A DNA stretch of 64,000 bases, taken from NCBI GenBank assembly GCA_003439945.1, contig QVRM01001792.1, positions 1 through 64,000 on the forward strand, read 5' to 3'. Within the stretch, counting starts at the first letter, position 1; each line of letters starts with the position of its first letter. The stretch is from Dermanyssus gallinae. Its lineage: Eukaryota > Arthropoda > Arachnida > Mesostigmata > Dermanyssidae. The position numbers were made by a program, and so were the translations under genes. Below the pieces are notes generated by a model. That model was not told the DNA's origin and searched no databases. It was given only the letters and a program-made list of their open reading frames with translations. Shown here in pieces: positions 10,441-21,064 of this stretch.

Positions 10441-11298
10441 ATACGCCAACTGTCATAAATGTGAAAATAAATCACGTTCTAAATTTGCAAACTATTCAAC
10501 TCAACTTTGATTGGACACGCTAAATCTGTTTCGTCAATATAGTCGCTATTTCTGGGGTTTAAACGTTACGACGTTATAAATCTACAAGCGCCCTGCCTTT
10601 CTGTTTGTCCGTGTTGAAGGACTTAAAGGCCTAGCGAGCGGTCCAACTAGAAGATAGCCTATAATCACACGGTAAGCTCTTGGTGGCTACAGTCGACAGT
10701 AGATCTAGCTATTGCATTTAAACCTAAGTTAACTAAATCCCTAGTCTAGGCCAGGGCCACTCTTTCTCTCTTCCCTCCATTCTCTCTTTTGATGTGAGGT
10801 ATACAAAACAGAATAACGTTTCCAAGCGATTTTTTTTTTTGCGATACAGCGGTCGGCTCTAGTTTATCCGCAAAACTGTCAAGGGCGTGTACATAACAGA
10901 TTGATGTTTGATAACTAAGTCGCATTCGTATTTAATTTCTTGACATCAAAATTACGCCTATAAATGCATGCACGATTAACAGGGGATGTGGCATCGCTAA
11001 TCACAAAGTGTATTAATTATGTATACAAGTACAACAAGAAACGCAGTAGCGGAACAACCTAAATCGACAGTGCTTATTGCAGAAATTGACTACACACTCA
11101 CTTTTCCTAAGCACATCTGAACTTCTTCTCTAAAAGTCAATGACTATTTATAGGCTACGTTTGTTAAAGTGATCAATCTACTGATAGGCGTAGTACATTT
11201 GGCACTATATACGTGTATGTTGCTGCTTGATAAAAGCAGCTCTACTAGTACCGATATTTGGCACGACACGCCTTTGTTCAATTTTATTATGATTTATG
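10441..11298. other. Spacer between array genes 1 and 2
   Basis: This contains the module with CCAACTGTCATAAATGTG (10449) and GGGGTTTAAACGTTACGACG (10555), shared with 12860-12995, 20180-20310, 22530-22660 and 31550-31690. The hairpin-containing 3' spacer of gene 2 follows. No gene seen. Confidence 0.6.
11222..11240. other. Conserved spacer hairpin, unit 2
   Basis: GCTGCTTGATAAAAGCAGC is a perfect 7-bp stem with loop GATAA, about 110 bp beyond the gene 2 stop codon. Confidence 0.6.
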
Positions 11299-11348
11299 TT
11301 TATTTTCAAGTAATTACATTTCAGTGCTGCACAGTTAAAGTCGGTAGA

Positions 11349-11996
11349 CTACGGCATTACGCGGCGGGATAACAGCATCTGAAGAACGAGTAAGTACTGT
11401 CCTCTTAAGGCAAAGACAAGCTGATTGCTAAGCGCTTCGTTTACCTGGCTGACAAAATGGTTGTACCTTGACGAGTTCAGCTTTAGTTTGCCTTTCACAA
11501 CGATGGTCTTCATGTTGATCGTGTTGACAGAAAAGCTCTTCAGCTCAGCTGGGGAGTGCGGACGGCCCCTAACCTCAATCAGCGCATACGTACTAGGAAA
11601 GACACTGCTTGACGTCGAAATCTCGTGCCATACCCCACTTAGGCTGTCACCCATCACGTCGGCGATCATGTCGACTCTGACTGTGCCTAGCGCGACGTGA
11701 CAGCCCATCGTCATGACGAATCCGGTGCGTTCGTACGAACAGTCTGTGAGGCGGTGAATTCCTGACAGACCGACGAATGAGCCGTGTGTGAAGTTGGCCT
11801 TCAGATCGCGATTCCAGAAACCGTTAGACGCCACCTTGATCGCGAACGGCTTCGCACGCAGCGGCACTAGATCCCTGTGCCGCGCTTCCACGGTCATGTC
11901 GCTGAGCACGTCGTCCATGAACGCATTTGCCGCACTGTTAGCGGAGGCCGCAGAGGCCAGAGCCACAAGACACAGTGCAACGCGGCGGAACAACAT
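11349..11996 (-). CDS. Array gene 2: secreted 215-aa protein, subfamily A
   Basis: The signal peptide MLFRRVALCLVALASAASA carries one extra arginine relative to gene 1, a feature shared only with genes 4 and 7. The mature start is NSAANAF instead of NRTANAF, which removes the first sequon. Cysteines are at 86 and 99. It is the most divergent subfamily A member in the middle region: KVASNGFWNRD and VRVDMIADVMGDSLSGVWHE replace otherwise conserved residues. It ends VMP with TAG. AATAAA on the minus strand is at 11299-11304. Its 5' end is almost identical to that of gene 4, which marks the origin of the 9.7-kb duplication. Confidence 0.87.
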   Translation of the reverse strand: MLFRRVALCLVALASAASANSAANAFMDDVLSDMTVEARHRDLVPLRAKPFAIKVASNGFWNRDLKANFTHGSFVGLSGIHRLTDCSYERTGFVMTMGCHVALGTVRVDMIADVMGDSLSGVWHEISTSSSVFPSTYALIEVRGRPHSPAELKSFSVNTINMKTIVVKGKLKLNSSRYNHFVSQVNEALSNQLVFALRGQYLLVLQMLLSRRVMP

Positions 11997-12054
11997 TGTC
12001 GCTTGACTAACGGCTACAACTGGTGTTGACGGACGACACGTTCTGTATGAGAGA

Positions 12055-12092
12055 CTGTCACTGTTTAGTTGCCCGCTCGAGGCCTATATATA
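12055..12092 (-). promoter_or_regulatory. Core promoter of array gene 2
   Basis: Minus-strand TATATATAGG at about 12083-12092, followed by CTAAACAGTGACAG containing an initiator-like ACAGT about 28 nt downstream. The ATG is about 90 bp from the TATA box. Confidence 0.6.
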
Positions 12093-12173
12093 CATATGGA
12101 TAGATATCCGAAAAACTGTCAATAGGTAGGAAGGTACGTAAGCTCGATGGGAGACACAGAGTGAGAGAGATAG

Positions 12174-12175
<2 letters not shown>

Positions 12176-12230
<55 letters not shown>
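12176..12230. repeat. TA and GA microsatellite
   Basis: A (TA)n run (12176-12210) is followed by a (GA)n run (12211-12230) upstream of gene 2. The equivalent place in U2 (about 21891-21905) keeps only a short GA run, so this locus is length-variable between the duplicates. Confidence 0.9.
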
Positions 12231-12439
12231 CAACGTTCTCGGTGATAATCGCATTACTAAATTTTGCATCATCAACTTTGGGTCATAACATGGCCGTATA
12301 AGCTGCCTGGTTTATCCACGTCCGTATTCGACAACGAAGAGAGTAGTTATATGGCTTAGTTTATACCCATTTTAGATGTCGCCGTTCGAAAGGTTTTGCC
12401 AGCTATACTAACAACGATCAAGTGAGCTCACAGACACGC

Positions 12440-12760
12440 CATGGCCTTTTTTGCGCCTTGAGCTCAGGTCGTCGAGCCCGACACTAGCACCGATGGCACA
12501 TTTAGCCGAGCCTTAAGATGTGCTGCTTCCTTATATTCGCAAGCCCTCTGGCCTCTGCCGAAAGACGGCGGCAAGAGACCGGGCAGGCTGACACTTACTT
12601 CCCTCGAGATGGGTCGCCCGAAGACCTACAAACTTATTTAGCGAGTCGGCAAGGCGCTCAGCCGTTCCACGGGGGACACAAGAGAGAGAGAGAGCTGTCA
12701 GGTAGGTGCGCTAAAGCTCCTAGACTCGACGCGGCCAAATCTGGAGAATTTCATTTATTT
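12440..12760 (+). pseudogene. LINE C-terminal remnant upstream of gene 2
   Basis: This is the same LINE tail as at 10130-10440. ASAERRRQETGQA reads over the former GKRPDG motif in a shifted frame, and HGGHKRERELSGRCAKAPRL over the C-terminal end. A GA run (12684-12695) has expanded inside it. It is not functional. Confidence 0.6.
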
Positions 12761-12794
12761 GATTTGGTGTTTACGTTCGTTGGAGGACTTTATT

Positions 12795-12826
<32 letters not shown>

Positions 12827-13571
12827 CAGAGAGAGAGAGAGAAAACTTCTCCCTAAGAGTGCTGCCAACTGCCATAAATGTAAAAATAAACTACTTTCTA
12901 AATTTGCAAACTATACAATTCAACTCCGATTGAACACACTAGGTCTGTTTCGTCGATATGGTCGCTATTTCTGGGGTTCGAACGTTACGACGTTATAAAT
13001 CTACGGGGGCCCTGTCCTCCCGTTTGTCCGTGTTCGAGTACTTAATGCTCTAGCGAGCGGTCCAAAGAAGATAACCTAGAAGATAACCTATTATCACAAG
13101 ATAATAGCTGTTGGTGGCTACAGTCGACCGTAGATTAAGCTATTACATTTGAAACGAATTTAACTAAATTACCCTAGTTTAGGTTAGTGCCACTCTCTCT
13201 CCCTCCCCTCCCTCCTCTCTTTCGATGTGAGGTATACAAAACAGCACAAGTATCCAAGTGATATATTTTCTTTTTTTGCGACACAGCGGTCGGCTCTGGT
13301 CACATTCATATCAGATATATCAGATATTGATAACTTAGTCAGATTCATATTCAGAAATTGACTAGTACTACGTTTTCGTGAGCAAATCTAAACTTCGTTT
13401 CTGAAAATCAATGAGTATTTATAGGCTACTTTTGTTAAAGTGATCAATCTACTGTCAGGCGTAATACACTCGACACTATGTACGGCACTATGTTGCTGCT
13501 TGATAAAAGCAGCTCTACTAGTACCGATATTTAGCACGACACGGCTTTGTTCAATGTTATTATGATTTATG
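12761..13571. other. Spacer between array genes 2 and 3
   Basis: It contains TA/GA runs (12790-12842), the CATAAATG...GGGGTTCGAACGTTACGACG module, a pyrimidine-rich tract (13193-13222) and the hairpin spacer of gene 3. No gene seen. Nearly identical to 22435-23215. Confidence 0.65.
13495..13513. other. Conserved spacer hairpin, unit 3
   Basis: GCTGCTTGATAAAAGCAGC again forms a perfect 7-bp stem, about 115 bp downstream of the gene 3 stop codon. Confidence 0.6.
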
Positions 13572-13625
13572 TTTATTTTTTAAGTTTAGATTGTACTTTA
13601 CTGTTGCACAGTTAACGTCGGTCGA

Positions 13626-14270
13626 CTAGGGCATTATGCGGCGGGATAACAGCAGCTGAAGAACGAATGAGTACTGTCCTCTTAGGGCAGAGGCAAGCTG
13701 ACGGCTAAGCGCTTCGTTTACCTGGCTGGCAAAATTGTTGTACCTTGACGCGTTCAGGTCTAGTTTGCCTTGCACAACGGTGGTCTTCATGTTAATCGAG
13801 TGGACAGAAAAGCTCTTCAGCTCGGCTGGGGAGTGCGGACGACCGCTAACCTCAATCAGCGCGTACGTATTAGGATGGACAATGCTTGACGTCGAAATCG
13901 CGTGCCGTGTTCCACTTAGGCTGTCACCCTTCACGTCGGCGTTCATGTCGACTCTGACCGCGGTTAGCGAGACGTAACAGCCCATCGTCATGAGAAATCC
14001 GGTGCGTCCGTACGAACAGTCGGTGAGGCGGCGGATTCCTGACAGACCGACGAACGAGCCTTGTGTGAAGTTGGCCTTCAGGTCGCGATTCCCGAAACTC
14101 GTAGACTTCACCTTGATCGCGAACGGCGTCGCACGCAGCGGGTCTAGATCCCTGTGCCGCGCTTCCACGGCCATCTCGCTGAGTACGTGATCTATGAATG
14201 CATTTGCCGTACGATTAGCGGAGGCCGCGGAGGCCAGAGCCGCAAGGCACAGTGCAACGCGGAACAACAT
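13626..14270 (-). CDS. Array gene 3: secreted 214-aa protein, subfamily A
   Basis: An in-frame ATG exists at 14378, but I place the start at 14270. That is where the signal peptide (MLFRVALCLAALASAASA) begins, where paralogues with no longer frame start, and downstream of the TATA box and initiator, which lie inside the longer frame. Cysteines 85 and 98 and sequons N19 (NRT), N67 (NFT) and N174 (NAS) are present. It differs from gene 5 at about four residues in the C-terminal half (Y/H, H/N, S/T and I/T before the final MP), so they are near-identical duplicates. AATAAA on the minus strand is at 13572-13577. Function unknown. Confidence 0.88.
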   Translation of the reverse strand: MLFRVALCLAALASAASANRTANAFIDHVLSEMAVEARHRDLDPLRATPFAIKVKSTSFGNRDLKANFTQGSFVGLSGIRRLTDCSYGRTGFLMTMGCYVSLTAVRVDMNADVKGDSLSGTRHAISTSSIVHPNTYALIEVSGRPHSPAELKSFSVHSINMKTTVVQGKLDLNASRYNNFASQVNEALSRQLASALRGQYSFVLQLLLSRRIMP

Positions 14271-14324
14271 TGTCGCTTGACTGACTACAACTGGTGTTGA
14301 CGGACGACGCGTTCTGTATGAGAG

Positions 14325-14366
14325 ACTGTGACTGTTTAGTTGTCCGGTCGTGGCTTTTATATATAC
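14325..14366 (-). promoter_or_regulatory. Core promoter of array gene 3
   Basis: Minus-strand TATATAAAAGCC (about 14353-14364) is the best TATA box of the array. ACAGTC at about 14330-14335 lies about 29 nt downstream, the position of an arthropod initiator. Predicted 5' leader is about 60 nt with no upstream ATG. Confidence 0.7.
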
Positions 14367-14745
14367 ACACACACACAAATATGTATATATATCTTGGAAA
14401 AGCTATAGATGGAAAAGAAGGTATGTAAGCTCAATCGAAAAAAAAGAGAGAGGAAGAGCGTTCTTGTTGCTAATCGCATTACCAAAGTTTGCATCACCAA
14501 CTCTGGGCATGGCCACACAAGCTGCTTGGATTATCCATGACAGTATTTGACGGATGAAGAGGGTAGTTATATGGCATAGCTGATGCCCATGTTAGACGGT
14601 GGCGATCGAAATGCTTTGCCAATATGTACAATGCGATGTTAACAACGACGCATAGCGTAGAATTTGCTTGCACTCACAATAATAATAAGCTAGATTGCAA
14701 GTGATCATACCGTTTAAGAGGCAACTAAATTCGCTACAACCAGAA
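14367..14745. other. Spacer upstream of gene 3
   Basis: Non-coding spacer shared with 24013-24400 and, more weakly, with the region upstream of gene 7 (35400-35760). It contains the GGGCATGGCCACACAAGCTG block found upstream of most array genes. No gene seen. Confidence 0.6.
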
Positions 14746-15700
14746 TGTCGGAACGATTCAATACGTTTTCAACCCTATAAAGAATTGAACTGAAAAATGG
14801 CTCGGATATTCGATCGCGGCGTAATCACTTCCGTTCTATTTGCAGGTGTTTCATATCAAACACGCAATGAAGTGCTTGATGTGAGATATGTTGCGGGCAC
14901 ACCGCTTCTTAATTAAAATAGTGATTTGCAAAATTGCCGATTTACTGCTGAGGTTCCGTAGTGCTATACGAGCAGTATCTAGTAGACGTACTGTGAGAAA
15001 AAGACTGCATAATGTAAATGTTTTGCCTACGAGGCTGCTAAAGTTTCACAACTGGTCACTGCTTAGCCATAAGCACAATGTCACTTTGCGTGACATTACG
15101 AAAATTGACCGCGAGAATACGGGCCGTTGACCAACCGCAATGCGTTCTATTCTTGGATGAGATCAGGATGTCTTACTGCGGTGATGATAGACGGAATGAG
15201 TGTGCCAACGCCGAGGAACCCTGGGATTTGCGCAACCTTGCATTGTAGAGCGCGTGTGCTCAATCATAGTTTGGGGTGCAATATCCTTGGCCAGGTACAC
15301 CGAATCCCTGAAGGACTCTCAAGTCCACGATTCTCTGGGCGAGGTTTAACTACCCAGCAATACGTTAATGAGATTTTGACCCCCAACTGGTGCCTTATGT
15401 GCCAAGACCTGTTGGCGAGAACTTCATCTGTATGCATTATAATACCAGCAGGCAACGCACATATTCGGGGTGGCTCGCAGAAGCTGAAGTTAGCTTAATT
15501 GCCGAACCCGGATCCTATCGGACATGCTTGGTATAAGCTGAAACAAAGAGTCAGAGCCAGAACTCCATCTCCGACAATACTTCCGGAGCTCAAAAACGCT
15601 ACGCGCGACAAGTTGAATCATATTCCACAGCAATTTATATCAGTGAGCTAATTGGATCAATGCCAAGTCGTATGGCAGCCGTAATTAGGACACGATGAAG
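14746..15700 (+). pseudogene. Tc1-like transposase fossil, copy in U1
   Basis: AVSSRRTVRKRLHNVNVLPT (about 14970-15030) matches the second DNA-binding half of Tc1 transposases (ISSRTVRRRLH). It is followed by HKHNVTLRDITKIDRENTGR. VLFLDEIRM, a degraded version of the FSDES catalytic motif, follows near 15150, then HSLGCNI in place of VMVWG near 15265 and QQYVNEI near 15355. DKLNHIPQQFI-like sequence ends it near 15630. Frames change repeatedly and stops interrupt it. Both duplicates share these lesions, so it was dead before the duplication. Confidence 0.7.
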
Positions 15701-15957
15701 TAGTACACACCAAGAAAGTAAAGAAATTCACAACTAAAACTAACAATTTAGCCATTCATTTTCTTAGAACTAAAATTGTTTTTATTTTAGTACAGCTATT
15801 TTTGACATGTTTCGCTTAAGTATGTTAAACATACAAAAAATAAATTCTAACGCAATATTGTCGTTGTTTTCAAACTGATTTCTCGTGCACACTTCCCCGG
15901 GGGTCAACTGTCGCTCCACTTACATTCTTAATAAACGCAATTGCCCCTTATATTACA

Positions 15958-16500
15958 ATGTCAGACCTTAAAAACATAGATAAAATAAAATTTTATTTCA
16001 TAAAGCGCACGTTAGGCTTGCCGAAGAACGCATCGGCAGCGCTCGCACTAGAACTATGCCACGAACGCACACTAGCAGAAGATTTAGTACTGGACAGGAT
16101 ACCGTTCAGTACACAAATTTTAGAAACCTACAGAAAAAATAGAGAAAGCCGCAACATGGCATTTGTAATGGGTCGCTATGTCGAGGATCCTGCTTTTTAC
16201 AGCAATAAATGGAAACTATCATCACAAAAAAACAGATCTATAATATGTCGAAAAACATGGCATGGTTTCCACCACCGTCTATGCTTAGGCAGAAACTGTT
16301 ATGAAATCGACGAGTGCGTATGTTAATATTGTGGAGAGTGCAATATCGGACGTTACCACATACTCACCTGCTCGTTCATTGACACATCGTCACTACAATC
16401 AAGCGTCAACGATATTCTTAGCCTACAAAATGATATGTGAACTATTGTTATGCTACCAATCCATGGTGAATAAACACGAAACAATAAAAACTGATATCTA
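15958..16500 (+). pseudogene. LINE C-terminal tail, copy in U1
   Basis: The frame from 15958 reads IKFYFIKRTLGLPKNASAAL then LALELCHERTLAEDLVLDRI, the layout found after the reverse transcriptase of CR1/Jockey-like LINEs (R.LGLP...). After the frame ends near 16326, another frame gives a cysteine-rich CGECNIGRYHILTC-like stretch near 16330, a C-terminal zinc-finger remnant. No catalytic domain is present. The U2 copy has one extra A near 25870, which shifts its frame. Confidence 0.6.
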
Positions 16501-17209
16501 AAAAAAATAGTCCTAAAGTGCAAATTGTGCCAGGAACTACGGCAGCAGCTGATTCATTGTTGTTATTTAAATGCTGTACTTTTATTGTGAACTATGGAAT
16601 GACTATTAAGGGTACAAAATAAGCCTTAAGTCAAATGTAATGGGTAGTGCAATGTTTTGGCCAAAGGCATGTATACATTAAATATCAAGTAATTAATCTT
16701 TGCTTTGATAGCGACATTGCTAAACTATTGCTAAACAATAAATAACCCAAGCATTAAGTGTGATACCTTATCTCAATGTTAAGTAGATCTAAAATCTACG
16801 ACAGCTGCAGAAGTTAGTAAAGCGCATGAATACACAGGAAAGAAAGTCCGTGTTTGATTGAAAAATAGCTCTGAATGAATCAAGTTTTAGAAGTATGGTC
16901 ATCGCAGGACAACTGAAGAAATCTATCGTAGGATATTAACGTGATAAACGTCCAATGTTTTTCTTCCTTCTGCTGGCTCTTAGTGCAACCTATTGCTCTA
17001 CATCCCATATGCCCAGGTCAGGTATATATATATATATATATATATTAAGAGAAAGAGGGAGAGAGAGAAAAATTTAGGCATTCCCGTATCACCTAGACTA
17101 AACCACCACTACGGTTGACAAATTCAGACTCCGCAAAAAGGCGCCAGTGCTTAATTGCAAGCTCTCTCCGGTACTTACTTAAGTGCGGGGTCACGGCTGG
17201 TAGCAGGTC
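16501..17209. other. Spacer with TA repeat
   Basis: Non-coding. (TA)n at 17020-17045 followed by a GA-rich stretch. The same TA tract in U2 (26672) is the insertion point of a mariner. No gene seen. Confidence 0.6.
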
Positions 17210-17580
17210 GTATTAAGGTGTGTTGGTTTTCCTTGCATTCTCAAGCCTGTTGGCCTCTGCAGAATTGATGGCAAGAGACCAGATAGACTGACTCTTACGT
17301 CCCTCGAAATGGGTCGCATGCTGGTTTAGGATGCAACCGTTACTGAACCAGTAACCGTGCGTCTGTGTTGTCGGTGGTCAGTAAGTGCAGAAAGTTCGCC
17401 AGCAATACCTACCCTGACGACCTTTGTCCGTTGGCATTGAGGACACTGAGAAACCTGGCCTGACAACCTACAAAATTATTCAACGAGTCCGCAAGGCACT
17501 CAACCGTTTAACAGAGGACACAATAGCTGTTGAGTACGTCCGCTTGACAGCTCCTATACTGGGCACGGTCGAATTTTAAG
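17210..17580 (+). pseudogene. LINE C-terminal remnant, third copy
   Basis: Frames read GLCRIDGKRPDRLTLTSLEM, preserving KRPD, and then DATVTEP after a stop, so the PD...DATVT pair of the leftmost copy is recognisable. The tail TSPQGTQPFNRGHNSC lies in another frame. Dead fragment of the LINE found in every array unit. Confidence 0.65.
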
Positions 17581-17649
17581 AAGTTTATTTATTTGATTCG
17601 ATATTTAATTATTCATTTATGTTTATAGAAATAAATATATATAAATATA

Positions 17650-20078
17650 TATATAGAAAATATTGTGATGATTTATTAATCATTTACAATACGTTTGCAC
17701 ACTCGGCAGTACCCGCCTTAATAAAAATTGTGGTAAAAAGGTGTCACGTGAAGTTAAGAATCAGTTGTCCGTGTCCTTGCTTGATGGAAGCCCACGCTTT
17801 TATGAACCCGGTGCGAGCGGTATATCCTCAAGGTCCCTTGCAAAGTTCAAACGGTGAGATCCATAAGATTCCTCTTCGTGACGCCGAGCCCCAAGAGCGT
17901 CCTCGCAGATTCGGAGTCCCATACACCACTCATAGAGATAGTGATGGATCCAAATCTGCGAGGTTTTGGCGGGTCGGGGAGCGCCGCTCTTAGGAACTCG
18001 ACGTCATATTTGGTGATCTTGTCTTGCCGCGCTTTTGCCAGGTCCCGGTTCGGGCCGCAAACCTCGGCATTTAAAACCCAGACCTCGGTAGGTGTTGTTA
18101 ATACGAGGTCGGGCTTTAGACCCCGTGCGCCCGGTCGACGGAATACTCGCTCACGAACCACCTCATGACCCCTTTCGCGGAGAAGACGCGCCACGCGATC
18201 ACAGACGTCGTCATGTCTTTTTATGGTTTGTTTGTGTGTTGTATCGCACATCTGAGCGACATGAGCCAACGTCTCAGGCGCATGGCACCCGTGCCTACAA
18301 CGTTTGTTGTAGCCCGGGCGTCCCCTAGCCAATCTGGCACGCGTTGGTAGTGCGTTAATCCTGAGCTTTAGTAGATTTAAATACTCCGTACCAGATAGGT
18401 AGGGCATACCCTTAATCCAGTAATGTACAAAGGACGTTTCGTGTGCTTTTTTAAAATGTGCCCCATCGAACGTGTTGTGTAGTTGTTGAGACCAGTAATC
18501 GGTCTCTTGTGTAGCGGTCTCACTGGAGGTTCCCAAGCGCTCGCAGAGAAGTCTTGTTTTCGCAAGATCTTTTTTGAAGTGCTCGGTGGTTAGCATCCAT
18601 TGGACCCCAAGGTGCGTGGAGTGTTGTAGTGCTGTCAGGCGGTAGAGGCGGAGTCTGGGAATGAATGTTTGGAGGCAGGGGATGTCCAGACCGCCGTGTG
18701 CTGTGTGCGTGTACAGGTAGACGTTCGGCACCGAGTTTTCGAGCTTAAGCCATTTCGACTTAACAACCTTTCTGATCTCTTTATCTAGGTTGCTAAGGAG
18801 TGCGTAAGATGGTCTGGGACCGGAGACCAGTTTATATAGGAGACGGGGAATGAGAAAGTCTTTCAAAAATATGAGTCTTTGGTGGGGTTTAAGGGGAGCT
18901 ATCGTGAGTCTGTTGAGTGAATTAAGGAGTATATCCTTGCTGGAGTCAACTCTGCCATTGCTGTCAAAGTCGACTCCAAGATATCTCCATCGATCGCTCA
19001 TACCTTTAGCTGGCAATTGCCGATCTCCAACGTTAAATTCTGGTACGGTATTGATAAAACCTTCACCTTCCTTCCTATTAAATAGATGGGAGATAGTAAA
19101 GCTTTTATTAGTATTAATTTCAAGGCCTCGGGATTTCAAAAGTGGGTCCGCAATATTAAGGAGCCGTTGGAGAGTAGATTTCGTGGAGGCTAGGAGGATG
19201 AGATCATCCACAAAGGCTAAGCCCATAAAGCGAAAGTCATCAGTAAGTTAGTACCCGATATTAGTTTTGTCTACTTTTGAATGAATGTCGTCGTGAACTA
19301 GATAAAATAAAAGGGGGGACAGAGGATCTCCCTGCCTAACACCCCTAGTTGGCCGAAATGTGCGACATTCTTGTCCAAATTCTATGAGAATTCTAGATGA
19401 GAGGTACAAGCGTTCGATATAATTTATGAATACCTCCGGGTATCCGCGAGTCCGGAGTGACCACAGGACGGAGTCATGACTCACCATGTCGAACGCCTTA
19501 CAGAGGTCGATTCAGGCGAGTCTGAGCTCACGTCCTGCAGACTTGGCATCGTTAAGGATACCATCCAGAACCGCAAGATTCTCGAAGGTACCATTATAGG
19601 GGAGAAACGCTCGCTGAATTGGGAGAAGCTTAATAGAGTTCTGGAGGCGTCTAGAGAGAACTTTGTTAAGCGTTCGTTGTAAGTATGAACTAATAGATAG
19701 GGGTCGCAGATCGCTTGGGGATGTGGCATTGTTAATTTTAGGAATGAACGCTAAGCGAGCAGTTTCATGGGCTGAGGCAATATCGCTAATTAATAGTATG
19801 TTAAGAATACAACAGACTATTTCTAACGGGAGTTTACGGAGGGACGAAAGACAAAGCCCGTCCAGGCCTAGTGCTTTAGAAGGTTCGCGGAGAGCTGGGA
19901 ATGGTTCAGGGGGTGGTTGTGTCATCGTGTTGGCCCAGTGTTCTACAACTTCGGTGGCCTGCATGTTGTGTATGGTGTGTTTGCCGTCCAGCACCTCATG
20001 AGCGCATTTGGATCGGTTTTGGCTAAAAAGTTTTTGAGTGGTTGCGTAGTCTTGACGTCGCTGTTGCCTTTTAGATAC

Positions 20079-20085
<7 letters not shown>
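17650..20085 (-). pseudogene. R2-like retrotransposon, U1 copy, 5'-deleted
   Basis: Read from right to left, the minus strand encodes LDGLCLSSLRKLP, DLRPLSISSYLQRTLNKVLS, then after a TGA stop at 19512-19514 IDLCKAFDMVSHDSV (first catalytic Asp), RGVRQGDPLSPLLF, an in-frame TAA at 19248-19250, and AFVDDLILL (Val for the usual Ala in the catalytic box). A 459-residue frame (17847-19226) continues through the thumb, the RHGCHAPETLAHVAQMC zinc finger and GLKPDLVLTTPTEVWVLNAE. The latter matches an R2-type restriction-like endonuclease, though Asn replaces the expected second acidic residue. The N-terminal zinc-finger/Myb region is deleted at the right end, and an internal segment after PEPFP is missing compared with U2. 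It is not inserted in 28S rDNA. Confidence 0.88.
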
Positions 20086-20109
<24 letters not shown>

Positions 20110-21010
20110 CATTTGTATATATATACATTTGTATATATATATACATATTAGGCAAGTCTCTCTCCTGGGAAGCTGTCATTTGTCATAAACGTAATAATAA
20201 ACAACGCTTTATATTTGCAAACTGTAGATTTTAACTCCGAATAAATGCGATATGTCTGTTCCGCCGACTTGGTCGTTATTTTTAGGGTTCGATCGTTAAG
20301 ACGTTATAGATCTACGAACGCACTGCTCTCCTGTTTATCCGTGTCGAAGCACTTAAAAGCCTAGTTAGCGGTCCAACTAGACTTTGACCTATTATCGCAC
20401 GATAAGCTGCTCTGGTTAATCCGCAAAACCGTCAAAGGCGTGTACATAACAGATTGGTGTTTGATAACTTAGTCACATTCATATTTAATTTCTTGGCATC
20501 AAAACTACCTTTTTAGAGAATGCACGATCAACAGGGAATGTGGTATCCCTAACCACGAAGTCTATTAATTGTGTATACAATTGAGTAGTATATATGTTTA
20601 CACGGCTACTAACAAGTACCTGAAGATAATTGAAAAAACAGTACTAGAGCAACCCAAATCGACTGTGCCTACTGCAGACATTTACTAGTACTCAATTTTT
20701 GCGAGCAAATCTAAACTTTTATTCTAAAAATCACTGCGTGCTTTTGTTAAAGTGGCCAATTTATTGACAGGCGTAATACAGTCCGTACTGTACATGTGGG
20801 TGTTGCTGTGTGATAAAAGCAGCTCTACTAGTACCGATATTTGACTCATACATATACATCGAAAATTGTTCGTATTTGCGGCGCGCTTTTTACTCTCGCA
20901 TTACCTAACTGTTATTCGTACTACAATTTTAAGACTGGTTGGTTTGACTGTGCGACACTGAGTCAGAAGTTCAGACACTTTGCATTTGTTCAACGATTAT
21001 ATGATTTATG
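20086..21010. other. Spacer downstream of array gene 4
   Basis: TA repeats (20086-20150), then the TGTCATTTGTCATAAACG module and the hairpin spacer. The hairpin here is imperfect (GCTGTGTGATAAAAGCAGC at 20805-20823). Matches 31490-32395 closely. No gene seen. Confidence 0.65.
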
Positions 21011-21064
21011 TTTATTGTCAAGTAATTACACTTCAGTGCAGCACAGGTAAAGCACGTCGGCCGA

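Noticed and set aside
14271..14378. N-terminal extensions of genes 3, 5, 6 and 8 to upstream ATGs
   Set aside because: They run through the TATA box and leader, differ between copies, and would bury the signal peptide.
18092..18350. Plus-strand frames inside the R2-like element
   Set aside because: Shadows of the minus-strand polymerase/endonuclease frame.
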